Origin: Micrococcales bacterium 31B | Lineage (GTDB): Bacteria > Actinomycetota > Actinomycetes > Actinomycetales > Dermabacteraceae | NCBI GenBank assembly: GCA_022803075.1 | Contig: JAFFTF010000015.1 | Coordinates: 7,821-41,025, forward strand | Direction of reading: 5' to 3' | DNA: 33,205 nt | Part shown: positions 1-7,988 of the stretch, in pieces | Position numbering within the stretch: position 1 is the stretch's first letter | Layout: each line of letters opens with the position of its first letter | Made by a program: the position numbers and the translations under genes | Notes under the pieces: model-generated | Database searches by the model: none | Seen by the model: the letters and a program-made list of their open reading frames with translations, nothing else | What the model was told of the DNA's origin: nothing

Positions 1-1
1 C

Positions 2-865
2 CTCGACGAGACCGCCGCCGCAGTCGCACTCGCCGCGGCCGCCCCGCCGCTCGTCGACGAGGTGGTGGTGCAGGGCGATCTCACCGTGATCGTCCCCGGC
101 CGCCCCTCACCCGCGCTGGCTCCACTGCTCGACTGGGTGCGGGTCGAGTCACGCGGAGGTGCGGTGGTCGCCCGCTTCACCGCGGATTCCGTTCGCGCCG
201 CGGTCGCCGCGGGTCGCGACGCCGACGACCTGCTCGCCATGCTCCGCAAACACTGCCCCACTCCCCTCCCTCAACCGCTCGAGTACCTCGTGCGCGACGC
301 CGCTCGGCTCGCGACCGTCGCCCGGGTGGGTCGCGTGACGACCTACCTGCGCGGCGCGGAATCCCTCCTCGACGAAATTTCCGCGAACCCTCAGTACGCA
401 GCGCTCATGGCCTGGCGCATCGCGCCCACCGTGCTCGTGAGCACGCGCGAAACGGCCCAGGTCGCGGGCGTGCTGCGCGAACTCGGGGTGACCACGCAGG
501 TAGAAGGGCCGGGGGGCCAAGTGCTGGACCTGGCGTCCGCCCGCCCGCGCCCCCGGCCTCTGCCCGCCACCCTGCGCCGCCGCGGCGACCTTGATCTGAA
601 GCCGCTGGTGGAACAGCTCAGCGGCAGCGGCGCCGCGCGGGGCTCGGTGGGCTCGGTGGGCTCGGTAAGCTCGGTCGCGAGCGCCCTCGAGTCCGCCCAA
701 GCGGCCGACTCCCCCGTGCAGCTCGGCATCGTGGACGCCCAGGGCCACACCTCCCAGCGCACCGTGCGGGTCGTATGGGTACAGGCGGGCCGGGCAACCC
801 TGCGCGATGAAGGCACCGGTGAGGTGACCTCGGTGCCCCTGCATCGACTGCGCCTCGGGGAGTAA
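2..865 (+). CDS. helicase-associated domain protein, 3' part (XPB partner)
   Basis: The frame is open from the first complete codon at base 2, so only the C-terminal ~287 residues are visible and the true start lies outside the window. The visible part reads like the C-terminal half of actinobacterial helicase-associated proteins (XPB/Ssl2-like helicase N-terminal family), with the typical beginning VVVQGDLTVIVPG and a winged-helix-like stretch around YLVRDAARLATVARVGRVTT. In actinobacteria this protein commonly sits directly upstream of an XPB-like helicase, as here (next gene 42 bases downstream), which suggests a joint role in DNA repair or transcription-coupled processes. No catalytic motif is visible. 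A Gly-Ser-Val repeat linker, encoded by 9-bp tandem repeats, separates the main domain from a small C-terminal basic segment. Family call is by recognition, not search. Confidence 0.75.
   Translation, partial: LDETAAAVALAAAAPPLVDEVVVQGDLTVIVPGRPSPALAPLLDWVRVESRGGAVVARFTADSVRAAVAAGRDADDLLAMLRKHCPTPLPQPLEYLVRDAARLATVARVGRVTTYLRGAESLLDEISANPQYAALMAWRIAPTVLVSTRETAQVAGVLRELGVTTQVEGPGGQVLDLASARPRPRPLPATLRRRGDLDLKPLVEQLSGSGAARGSVGSVGSVSSVASALESAQAADSPVQLGIVDAQGHTSQRTVRVVWVQAGRATLRDEGTGEVTSVPLHRLRLGE
641..676 (+). repeat. four 9-bp tandem repeats inside the helicase-associated gene
   Basis: Three copies of GGCTCGGT followed by G, G or A, plus a fourth diverged unit (AGCTCGGTC), run head to tail. Nine is a multiple of three, so copy-number change stays in frame and lengthens or shortens a Gly-Ser-Val linker. 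This is a candidate variable-number repeat. Confidence 0.8.
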
Positions 866-871
866 CCCTGT

Positions 872-887
872 GGGCGCGCCGGCGCCC
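872..887 (+). terminator. hairpin after the helicase-associated gene
   Basis: A perfect 6-bp GC stem (GGGCGC / GCGCCC) with a 4-base loop starts 7 bases after the stop codon. There is no T tract. It could end the upstream transcript just before the helicase start region. Confidence 0.4.
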
Positions 888-895
888 TGATCGGC

Positions 896-901
896 GAGAA
901 T
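896..901 (+). promoter_or_regulatory. weak -10-like box for a possible leaderless XPB transcript
   Basis: GAGAAT ends 6 bases before the ATG at 908, the spacing of a leaderless start. The match to TATAAT is only 4 of 6, and the intervening GGGGG could instead be a crowded ribosome binding site, so this is tentative. Confidence 0.25.
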
Positions 902-907
902 GGGGGC

Positions 908-2569
908 ATGAGCCTTGGCCCCCTGATCGTGCAGAGCGATAAAACGCTGCTGCTAGAAGTCAACCACCCCGACTATGCCGTCGCGCGCGCCGCCATCGCA
1001 CCATTCGCGGAACTCGAACGCGCCCCCGAGCACATGCACACCTATCGCATCACGAATCTCGGGCTCTGGAACGCCGCTGCGGCGGGGCACGATGCTGAGC
1101 AGGTGGTGGACGCGCTGGTGCAGCACTCGCGCTACCCCGTGCCGACCGCGTTGCTTGTGGATCTCGCCGACATCATGGCCCGTTATGGTCGGCTCCACCT
1201 CGTCGCGGACGACGAGGGTTTGCTGCTCCGCGCGACCGATGCGGCCGTGCTGCTTGAAATCAAGCGGTCCAAGCGGGTCGCACCCTACCTGGCTGCCGCG
1301 GTAGATGACCTCACCGTGCGCGTGCATGCCTCCGACCGCGGCAACATCAAGCAGGCGCTGCTGAAACTGGGGTGGCCCGCCGAGGATTTTGCGGGCTACA
1401 TCGACGGCGAGGCGCACCCCATTGACCTGCGTGAAGAGGGGTGGAACCTGCGTGACTATCAGCGTCAAGCGGTCGCCGGGTTTTGGGAGGGCGGCAGTGG
1501 GGTCGTGGTCTTGCCATGCGGCTCGGGCAAGACAGTGGTCGGTGCCGGGGCGATGGCGGCCGCGAAGTCCACGACGTTGATCTTGGTGACCAATACGGTT
1601 TCTGCGCGACAGTGGAGAGACGAGTTGCTGCGTCGCACGTCGCTGACGACTGACGAGGTCGGCGAGTATTCGGGCAGCGTCAAGGAGGTGCGGCCGGTCA
1701 CCATCGCGACGTATCAGGTGCTGATCGCGAAGCGCAAGGGTGTCCACCTGCACCTCGACCTCATGAATGCCCGCGATTGGGGTCTCATCATTTACGACGA
1801 GGTGCATCTGCTGCCCGCACCGATCTTTCGCATGACGGCTGACCTGCAGGCGCGCCGTCGGCTCGGCCTCACGGCAACCTTGGTGCGAGAGGACGACCGG
1901 GAAAGCGAGGTCTTCTCGCTGATCGGCCCCAAGCGCTACGATGCGCCGTGGAAGGACCTCGAAGCGCAGGGTTATATCGCTCCCGCAGATTGCGTTGAGG
2001 TGCGCATCGCGATGTCGGCCTCCGAGCGGCTCGCGTACGCCGCCGCGGAGGAATCCGATAAGGCTCGGCTGGCCGCGTGCTCGCCGCGCAAGACGGACGC
2101 CGCGTGTCGCCTCGCAACCGCGCACCGCAACGATCAGGTGCTGGTGATCGGCCAGTACCTCGATCAGTTGGAAGAGATCGCCACTCGACTCGGGGTGCCG
2201 CTGCTCACGGGCAACAGTTCGACTCGGGAACGCCAGCGCCTGTTCGAGGCATTTCGGGCGGGTGAGGTCTCGTGCCTCGTGGTCTCCAAGGTCGCTAATT
2301 TTTCGATCGATTTGCCGGACGCCGCGGTGGCCATTCAGGTGTCGGGTGCCTTTGGGTCGCGCCAGGAGGAGGCGCAGCGCTTGGGTCGCCTGCTGCGTCC
2401 GAAACGCGACGGGGGTTCGGCGCGCTTCTATGCTCTCGTCATGCGGGACACGGTGGACCAGGATTTCGCGGCCCGCAGGCAGCGGTTTTTGGCGGAGCAG
2501 GGTTACGCGTATCGCATCGAGGACGCGGACCGGTTGGCCGGGCCCGCTGATCGCGATAGCCACATGTAA
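908..2569 (+). CDS. XPB-like DNA repair helicase (SF2)
   Basis: A 553-residue superfamily 2 DNA helicase of the XPB/RAD25 type, which unwinds DNA using ATP and is thought to act in repair. An N-terminal XPB-type domain (about 1-175) precedes the motor. Q-motif region NLRDYQRQAV lies near 180-190, Walker A is PCGSGKT at 203-209 and the Walker B/DExH box is DEVH at 297-300. The LTATLVRED motif III region follows. The second RecA-like domain carries QRLGRLLRP at 490-498 (motif VI). Length fits bacterial XPB proteins (about 540-560). The start at 908 is preceded by GGGGG one base away from the ATG, which is poor spacing, so translation may be leaderless. It follows its usual helicase-associated partner. 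Confidence 0.92.
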   Translation: MSLGPLIVQSDKTLLLEVNHPDYAVARAAIAPFAELERAPEHMHTYRITNLGLWNAAAAGHDAEQVVDALVQHSRYPVPTALLVDLADIMARYGRLHLVADDEGLLLRATDAAVLLEIKRSKRVAPYLAAAVDDLTVRVHASDRGNIKQALLKLGWPAEDFAGYIDGEAHPIDLREEGWNLRDYQRQAVAGFWEGGSGVVVLPCGSGKTVVGAGAMAAAKSTTLILVTNTVSARQWRDELLRRTSLTTDEVGEYSGSVKEVRPVTIATYQVLIAKRKGVHLHLDLMNARDWGLIIYDEVHLLPAPIFRMTADLQARRRLGLTATLVREDDRESEVFSLIGPKRYDAPWKDLEAQGYIAPADCVEVRIAMSASERLAYAAAEESDKARLAACSPRKTDAACRLATAHRNDQVLVIGQYLDQLEEIATRLGVPLLTGNSSTRERQRLFEAFRAGEVSCLVVSKVANFSIDLPDAAVAIQVSGAFGSRQEEAQRLGRLLRPKRDGGSARFYALVMRDTVDQDFAARRQRFLAEQGYAYRIEDADRLAGPADRDSHM

Positions 2570-2609
2570 TTCACAGAAAACTCGCAGACAATCCGATGAA
2601 ACTGGAGCC

Positions 2610-3311
2610 ATGAACTCTACGCCAGAAGCTCGGTTGCTCGTCGTCGACGACGAACCCAACATTCGCGAGTTGCTCGCCACATCACTTCGTTTCGCGGGTT
2701 TCGAGGTACAGGCCGCGGGCGACGGTAATACCGCGCTGAAGTTGGCCGCCGAATCGACCCCCGACCTGGTGGTTCTCGATGTCATGCTGCCCGATATGGA
2801 CGGTTTCACGGTCACCCGACGCTTGCGCGAACGCGGCGAGCATGTGCCCGTCCTGTTTCTGACGGCGCGCGACGATACTCAAGACAAGGTCACTGGCCTC
2901 ACCGTGGGCGGCGATGACTACGTCACGAAACCCTTCAGCCTCGAAGAGGTGGTGGCCCGCATCCGTGCGGTGCTGCGCCGCACGTCGAGCGCCGCCGAAG
3001 CCCTCGACTCGGCGCTCGTGGTGGGCGACCTGCGCCTGGACGAGGATTCGCACGAGGTGTTTCGCGGCACGACTGCGATCGACCTCTCCCCCACGGAGTT
3101 CAAACTACTGCGTTACCTCATGCTCAACGCCGGCCGGGTGGTCTCCAAGAGTCAGATCCTTGACCACGTGTGGGACTACGACTGGGACGGCGAAGTCGGC
3201 ATCGTCGAGAGCTATATTTCATACCTGCGCCGCAAGGTCGATGCGTTGGGCGAGACGATGATTCACACCAAGCGCGGCGTCGGCTACGTGTTGCGCGAAC
3301 CCCATAAGTGA
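2610..3311 (+). CDS. OmpR-family response regulator
   Basis: A 233-residue regulator starting at ATG 2610 with TGGAG 4 bases upstream. The receiver domain (about 7-120) has the acidic pair D13/D14, phospho-acceptor D57 in LVVLDVMLP, the switch T85 and the conserved K107 in TKPFS. A winged-helix DNA-binding domain fills about 135-230, with the recognition region ending in ESYISYLRRKVD and a final KRGVGYVLRE strand. It resembles the TrcR/PrrA/MprA group of actinobacterial regulators. The downstream kinase overlaps it by one base (TGATG), so the two are translationally coupled. A second, similar system lies convergently at 5364-7543. Confidence 0.95.
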   Translation: MNSTPEARLLVVDDEPNIRELLATSLRFAGFEVQAAGDGNTALKLAAESTPDLVVLDVMLPDMDGFTVTRRLRERGEHVPVLFLTARDDTQDKVTGLTVGGDDYVTKPFSLEEVVARIRAVLRRTSSAAEALDSALVVGDLRLDEDSHEVFRGTTAIDLSPTEFKLLRYLMLNAGRVVSKSQILDHVWDYDWDGEVGIVESYISYLRRKVDALGETMIHTKRGVGYVLREPHK

Positions 3312-4867
3312 TGCAACCGCCGCAATTGATGGCGGTGCCGCCTTCGCGGCCTAAGGTGACTTCGCTGTGGACCCGCATCATCACAACGATGGCGGTGCTG
3401 ATTGCCGTGGGCGTCGGCCTCGTCGGCGTGGGCTCCGTGGTCTTGTTACAACGTACCCTCATCGAAAAGGTTGATCAGCAACTCGAAGAGTTGCTGCCGG
3501 GTGTGCGCCTCCCCGACGACTTCGCGCAATTGCAGGCGGTGGACTCGGCCGCCTATGGCCAGCAGCCATCACCGTACACGGTAGTCGTGACGCCCGACCC
3601 CGCCTCGGGGCTACCCACTCAGGCATTCGGCAGCGCGGTGAACGCGCAGGACATTCAACCCTTGGGTGGTACGGCCGCGTTGGGTCGCCGCTCGCAACCC
3701 TTCACGGTCGAGTTGACCGATGGCTCTGAGTATCGGGCCCTGTCGACGGTGCGCCGAATGAACTACACGCAGGGCGAATTCACGGGCATCCTGACCGTCA
3801 CCGTGACCCTCATGCTGCCGCTCGATTACACCCACTCGACCGTGCAGGAACTTACGCTGTTGATCATCGTGGTCGGCGTCATCGTGGTCACCCTGGGCAT
3901 CATCATCGGCGGGTATGCGACCCACCGGTCGCTCAGACCGCTGCGCGAGGTTGAAAAGACCGCAGCGGATATCGCGGCGGGTGACCTTTCACGCCGCGTG
4001 CCCACCACGAATACGTCGCTTGAGGTTGCCCGACTGAGCGACTCCCTCAACGAAATGCTGATGCAGATCGAAATGGGGTTCGCTGATCGCATGCGCTCCG
4101 AGGAACGCATGCGTCGCTTCGTCGCCGATGCGAGCCACGAACTGCGCACGCCGCTCGCAGCCATCCGGGGCTTTGGCGAACTGCACCGCATTGGGGCGTT
4201 GCCAGATAATGATGCCGTGACCTCGGCGATGCGGCGCATCGAGGACGAGGCGATCCGCATGGGTTCGCTGGTCGAAGACCTGCTGCGGCTCGCGCGACTC
4301 GACGAGAAGCCCGAACCGGTTTCGCTGCAGCCCGTTGACTTCACCGTGCTCGCGACGGACGCCTCGGGTGACCTGCGGGCACTCGACCCCACGCGGCGCG
4401 TGAGGGTTACCGCACTCCTCGAATCGGACGAGGTGCGGCCCTGCTATGCCGTGGGTGACGAGAACATGCTGCGCCAGGTCGTCACCAACCTGATGGGCAA
4501 TACGGCTCGTCACACGGAGGCCGGTACGCCCGTCGAGTTCGCCGTGGGCGTGGCTCCCGTTAACTCTCGGGGCGAGCCGGGGCCGGTGGCGGTGCTCGAG
4601 GTGCGCGACCATGGCCCGGGCATCGACCCGTCGCATGCGCGTAAGGTGTTTGAGCGCTTTTACCGCACCGATTCGTCTCGTGTGCGTGAGGGCCGTGGTC
4701 GTGGTGGCGGGGCGGGCCTTGGCCTCGCGATCGTAGATTCCATCGTGACCTCGCACCACGGCTGTATTGCCGTGAATCCGACGCCGGGGGGTGGGGCCAC
4801 GTTCCGGCTCGAGATTCCCGCCTACGATACGCGCGGTCAGGACGCCTCGGCCCTCCTCGGCTCATAG
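3311..4867 (+). CDS. OmpR-partner sensor histidine kinase
   Basis: A 518-residue membrane kinase that phosphorylates the regulator encoded just upstream. I chose ATG 3311, which overlaps the regulator stop (TGATG); a GTG one codon earlier at 3308 is also possible. Transmembrane helices lie near 20-48 and 180-203, enclosing an extracytoplasmic sensor of about 130 residues with no recognisable fold. A HAMP segment follows, then the dimerisation/phosphoacceptor box ASHELRTPLAAIRG with H276, an N-box (NLMGNTARH), a G1 box (DHGPGID) and a G2 box (GLGLAIVDS). All catalytic motifs are intact. Stimulus unknown. Confidence 0.95.
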   Translation: MQPPQLMAVPPSRPKVTSLWTRIITTMAVLIAVGVGLVGVGSVVLLQRTLIEKVDQQLEELLPGVRLPDDFAQLQAVDSAAYGQQPSPYTVVVTPDPASGLPTQAFGSAVNAQDIQPLGGTAALGRRSQPFTVELTDGSEYRALSTVRRMNYTQGEFTGILTVTVTLMLPLDYTHSTVQELTLLIIVVGVIVVTLGIIIGGYATHRSLRPLREVEKTAADIAAGDLSRRVPTTNTSLEVARLSDSLNEMLMQIEMGFADRMRSEERMRRFVADASHELRTPLAAIRGFGELHRIGALPDNDAVTSAMRRIEDEAIRMGSLVEDLLRLARLDEKPEPVSLQPVDFTVLATDASGDLRALDPTRRVRVTALLESDEVRPCYAVGDENMLRQVVTNLMGNTARHTEAGTPVEFAVGVAPVNSRGEPGPVAVLEVRDHGPGIDPSHARKVFERFYRTDSSRVREGRGRGGGAGLGLAIVDSIVTSHHGCIAVNPTPGGGATFRLEIPAYDTRGQDASALLGS

Positions 4868-4887
4868 GCCTCCTCTCTGCCGTCCAC

Positions 4888-4911
4888 GGCTCGCCGACGA
4901 CTCGTCGAGCC
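4888..4911 (+). terminator. possible terminator hairpin after the kinase gene
   Basis: GGCTCG and CGAGCC form a 6-bp stem around a 12-base loop, 20 bases after the kinase stop. No T run follows. Weak candidate. Confidence 0.3.
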
Positions 4912-4998
4912 TTCCCCTGGAGCACGCGGGTTTACTCGCTGAACGTGATACCCCGCCTACTGTGAAGTCTCCTATCCCCCTTCACAAAGGAATCTCTC

Positions 4999-5292
4999 AT
5001 GAGCACGTTTGCTGTCAACGCCGAACGCGTCAACGCCTCCGCCGCGAAGTGCGCCGTCACCAGCCAGGAGGTGCGCGCGTCGGTGACCAGCCTGATGGCC
5101 GATCTCAACGATCTGCGCAACAGTTGGAGTGGCGGCGCGGCAGAAGCCTTCAACGGTCTGATGGCCCAGTGGAAGACCACCCAAGACCAGGTCTTCACCA
5201 ACCTCGACGCCATCGATCAAGCGTTGAAGAATGCCTCCGCCGCGTACGCCGAGGTCGAAATGTTGAACACCCGGATGTTCGCACCGTCCTGA
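4999..5292 (+). CDS. WXG100 family (ESAT-6-like) protein
   Basis: A 97-residue helical-hairpin protein of the WXG100 family. The turn motif W43-S-G45 (NSWSGGAAEAF) sits mid-protein between two predicted amphipathic helices, and length is typical. Near the C-terminus Y83-A-E-V-E87 matches the YxxxD/E signal of type VII secretion substrates. AAAGGA lies 7 bases before the ATG, and a -10-like TACTGT is at 4958-4963 with no clear -35. No EccC ATPase, second WXG100 gene or other ESX component is present in the window, so it is an orphan here. It is placed between two convergent two-component systems. A single cysteine (C18) is present in the first helix. Family assignment is strong; whether it is secreted or acts inside the cell is unknown. 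Confidence 0.9.
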   Translation: MSTFAVNAERVNASAAKCAVTSQEVRASVTSLMADLNDLRNSWSGGAAEAFNGLMAQWKTTQDQVFTNLDAIDQALKNASAAYAEVEMLNTRMFAPS

Positions 5293-5310
5293 TCTTGCAG
5301 GAGTGAACCC

Positions 5311-5344
5311 CGCGCGCACGGTGGCTTCGGCCACCGTGCGCGCG
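5311..5344. terminator. strong bidirectional terminator (15-bp stem, TTCG loop)
   Basis: A perfect 15-bp inverted repeat (5311-5325 with 5330-5344) encloses a TTCG tetraloop, one of the most stable RNA loops. It lies between the convergent ends of the WXG100 gene and the minus-strand kinase, so it can serve both. There is no T tract, as is common in actinobacteria. Confidence 0.85.
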
Positions 5345-5363
5345 CCCGCCTTGCCGGGGCCTA

Positions 5364-6848
5364 TTAGTCGTCGCGCGCTGGCGACGCCTCGTCATAAGAT
5401 TCGTCATCGTCGACACCCACGCTCGTTCCGGGGGCCCTGGGGATCCGGATCCGAAATGTGGCACCCGTGCAGCCTTCGGCGGCGGTCGCATCGGTGTCGA
5501 GCACTTCGACTGAGCCCTCATGGGCCGTCACGATCGCCTGCACGATCGATAGTCCGAGGCCACCGTGACCCTTGTCGTTTCGCCCGTGCGCCACATCGAG
5601 CCTGAAGAAGCGATCAAAGATCTTGTCTTTGAACTGCTCCGGAACTCCCGGGCCATGGTCCTTGACGTCCAGCACCACGTCATCGCCCTCGGCGTGAATG
5701 TCGATGCTCACAGCGGTACCGGGTTGCGTGTGGTCGCGAGCATTACCGAGGAGGTTGCTCAGCACCTGACGCAGTTGCGCCTCGTCGCCAAGCACCGGAG
5801 CCGAACAGCGCGCCTGCAGCGTGTACGTGCGCTGGGGGTCCCCGACCCGCGCGTCCGCGAGCGAATCCGACGCTAAGACGGTCAGTTCCACCGGCTTGCG
5901 GTCAATGCTGCGGCCCAAGTCGAGGCGCGTGAGCGAGAGCAGCGTCGAGACCATGCCGCCGAGTCGTGACGACTCCTTCTCGATGCGTCCCGCGGCGTTG
6001 CGGATGTCCTCGGGCCGCGTCACAATTCCGCGTTCCACCAACTGCGCGTAACCGCGAATGGAGGTCAGCGGCGTCCTCAATTCATGGCTGGCGTCCGCAA
6101 TAAAAGTGCGCAAACGAGCCTCGCTGGCGTCGCGCGCTTCGAAGGCCGAGTTAAGCGAGGTGGCCAGGCGATCCACCTCCTGGCCACCGCCTCTCGAAAG
6201 TCGTAGAGAGGTGTCGCCAGCAGCGATGCTGTCCGCCGTGCTTGCCATGTCGCGCAGGGGTTTCAGACCCACTCGGATGATGAGTGACGAGCCTGCCCAC
6301 ACGAGCAGCAGCACACCCGCCCCCACTGCAACTTCGGTGAGGACGAGCAGGCGCATGGTGTCTGCGCTCCCGCTCGTCGAAACCAGGGTTACCGCCACGT
6401 CACCATTGGCGTTTATTTGCTTGGCGTCGCCCAGGTAGTCGCCAACGGTAAACCGGACGGCGTCATCGGGGTCTGCGCGCGCCTCCTTCAGCACCGAGTT
6501 GGGGATCCTGCTCTCGTCGAATCGCGACGCAAACGGGGGGTCTTCACGGCTCACGAGCGCATTGCTGGAGTCAAAGAGAATTGCTGTGGTGCCGCCCGGG
6601 TCCATCGGGCCTGCATCACCCGGGTACGGTGCCTCGTGGTCTTCCTTATGGTGATCCGGAGTGTCTAGAGGTTGATCGTCGAGCTGCAGAAACCCGGTGT
6701 TGGCACGCACCTCGGCGGCCGACAATTGAGCTTCAGCGCGGGAATTCAGCGCGATGCCGACGATCGCATTTACGATGAGCGCGGCCGCCACCAGGCCCAC
6801 CACGGTGACGGCCAGCAGCAACGCAATGAGACGCCGGCGCAGGCTCAC
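5364..6848 (-). CDS. sensor histidine kinase of the second OmpR-type system
   Basis: A 494-residue kinase with a first transmembrane helix near 8-34, an extracytoplasmic segment rich in Asp, His and Glu (for example DHHKEDHE near 65-72), and a second helix near 168-190. HAMP follows, then ADASHELRTPLTSIRG with phospho-acceptor H255, an N-box (NLLGNARDH), a G1 box (DHGPGVP) and a G2 box (GLGLSIVQA), all intact. The His/Asp-rich patch in the sensor could bind metal ions; that is inference. The start ATG overlaps the regulator stop by 4 bases, giving a coupled regulator-kinase operon. The architecture resembles the kinase at 3311-4867. Confidence 0.95.
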   Translation of the reverse strand: MSLRRRLIALLLAVTVVGLVAAALIVNAIVGIALNSRAEAQLSAAEVRANTGFLQLDDQPLDTPDHHKEDHEAPYPGDAGPMDPGGTTAILFDSSNALVSREDPPFASRFDESRIPNSVLKEARADPDDAVRFTVGDYLGDAKQINANGDVAVTLVSTSGSADTMRLLVLTEVAVGAGVLLLVWAGSSLIIRVGLKPLRDMASTADSIAAGDTSLRLSRGGGQEVDRLATSLNSAFEARDASEARLRTFIADASHELRTPLTSIRGYAQLVERGIVTRPEDIRNAAGRIEKESSRLGGMVSTLLSLTRLDLGRSIDRKPVELTVLASDSLADARVGDPQRTYTLQARCSAPVLGDEAQLRQVLSNLLGNARDHTQPGTAVSIDIHAEGDDVVLDVKDHGPGVPEQFKDKIFDRFFRLDVAHGRNDKGHGGLGLSIVQAIVTAHEGSVEVLDTDATAAEGCTGATFRIRIPRAPGTSVGVDDDESYDEASPARDD

Positions 6849-7543
6849 GCAGACGCCTCGACGGGGCGTAGGACATAGCCGAATCCTCGAACGGTGTGGA
6901 TCAGAGGCGGGCCATCGGCGTGGAGCTTGCGCCGCAGATACGACATATAACTCTCGAGCACGGTAGATTCACCGCCGAAATCGTGCCGCCACACCTTCAT
7001 GAGGAGGTCATACTTGCTCATCACCTTGCCAGCGTTGTGTACAAGCTCGATGAGAACGTCATATTCAGTGGGTGACAGGTCGATGTGGACACCGCGACGC
7101 CACACCTCACGGCTTGACTCGAGAATCTCGAGGTCGCCCAGGGCCATGCGACGTACCGGTTCGGGCTCCTGGAAGCGGCGCAGCACCGCGGTGAGCCGTG
7201 CCACCAACTCATCGAGGCTGAACGGTTTGGGGAGGTAGTCGTCGGCTCCCAGCGACAACCCCTCGACGCGCGAATCGACGTCTTCGCGTGCCGTCAGCAT
7301 CAAAACCGGCAGGTGGCCGGTTTCGTTGTGACGAATGTGTTTCAACGCGCCGAGACCGTCGAGGCGCGGCATCATGACGTCAAGAATCACCGCGTCGGGG
7401 CGCTTCTCTGCGATGGCGTCGAGTGCTGCCTGGCCGTCGCGGGCCGTGCGGACGGCATAGCCCGCAAACTTGAGCGACGTGGCGACAAAGTCAAGCAGGA
7501 AGTCGTCGTCATCGACAACCAGAATCTCCGCGGGATCAGACAT
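6845..7543 (-). CDS. OmpR-family response regulator (second system)
   Basis: A 232-residue regulator with a receiver domain containing D11-D14, phospho-acceptor D55 (AVILDVMMP), T84 and K106 (PKPFS), then a winged-helix domain ending in LESYMSYLRRKL and RGFGYVLRP. AGAGG lies 6 bases before the ATG. It resembles the regulator at 2610-3311 in both domains and most likely belongs to the same TrcR/MprA-like group. The kinase gene follows with a 4-base overlap. The 160-base upstream region contains a perfect 12-bp palindrome (7601-7612) but no promoter I would defend. Confidence 0.95.
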   Translation of the reverse strand: MSDPAEILVVDDDDFLLDFVATSLKFAGYAVRTARDGQAALDAIAEKRPDAVILDVMMPRLDGLGALKHIRHNETGHLPVLMLTAREDVDSRVEGLSLGADDYLPKPFSLDELVARLTAVLRRFQEPEPVRRMALGDLEILESSREVWRRGVHIDLSPTEYDVLIELVHNAGKVMSKYDLLMKVWRHDFGGESTVLESYMSYLRRKLHADGPPLIHTVRGFGYVLRPVEASA

Positions 7544-7703
7544 GAAAAACCTCTAAACGACAGCAGTGGTGCGATGAAAGGCGGCGCCCAACCGTTCCGG
7601 AGGCGCGCGCCTATCCCGTCATCTTTTCTGAGGATACTGGGCGGGCGCTGTGAAGGGATTGCGCCTTCGAACAAAATGGACCGCTCGCGCTAGCTGTTAC
7701 TGC

Positions 7704-7979
7704 TCATGAGGATTCCCGGCGCTGCTTGGCGGTGACACGCAGCCCACTGGCGCGCAGGATCTTGATTAAGTCGGCGTTGGTGACCTCCACGGCGCCCAGC
7801 GCGAGCAGGCTGTCGCGCAGCTCGGCGGGTACGTCATAGTGATCGCGGTCGAAGCCTCGGGGGGGAATGCCTAGGGCGCGAGCGGCCGCGTGCAATTCGT
7901 CGACGGCCGAGTCACTGATCAGGTGGCCCCAGAGTTTGCCGTGGCGCGGCCACCGGGGCGGGTCGAAGAACAGGGTCAC
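7704..7979 (-). CDS. DUF4031 domain protein
   Basis: A 91-residue protein recognisable as DUF4031 from the opening FFDPPRWPRHGKLWGHLISD, the central PRGFDRDHYDVP and the final ILRASGL. The function of this family is unknown; the conserved Asp, His and Arg residues would fit a small enzyme or nucleic-acid-binding protein, but that is a guess. The start is GTG at 7979, only 9 bases after the stop of the upstream GPP34-like gene. The likely ribosome binding site (GGCGGG) lies inside the end of that gene, suggesting translational coupling. Confidence 0.85.
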   Translation of the reverse strand: MTLFFDPPRWPRHGKLWGHLISDSAVDELHAAARALGIPPRGFDRDHYDVPAELRDSLLALGAVEVTNADLIKILRASGLRVTAKQRRESS

Positions 7980-7988
7980 CCACGTAGG

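Noticed and set aside
953-2815. 620-codon minus-strand open frame
   Set aside because: Shadow of the XPB helicase and of the next regulator; no family resemblance.
7601-7612. AGGCGCGCGCCT palindrome upstream of the second response regulator
   Set aside because: Perfect, but short GC palindromes are expected by chance at this base composition, and no promoter element lies beside it.
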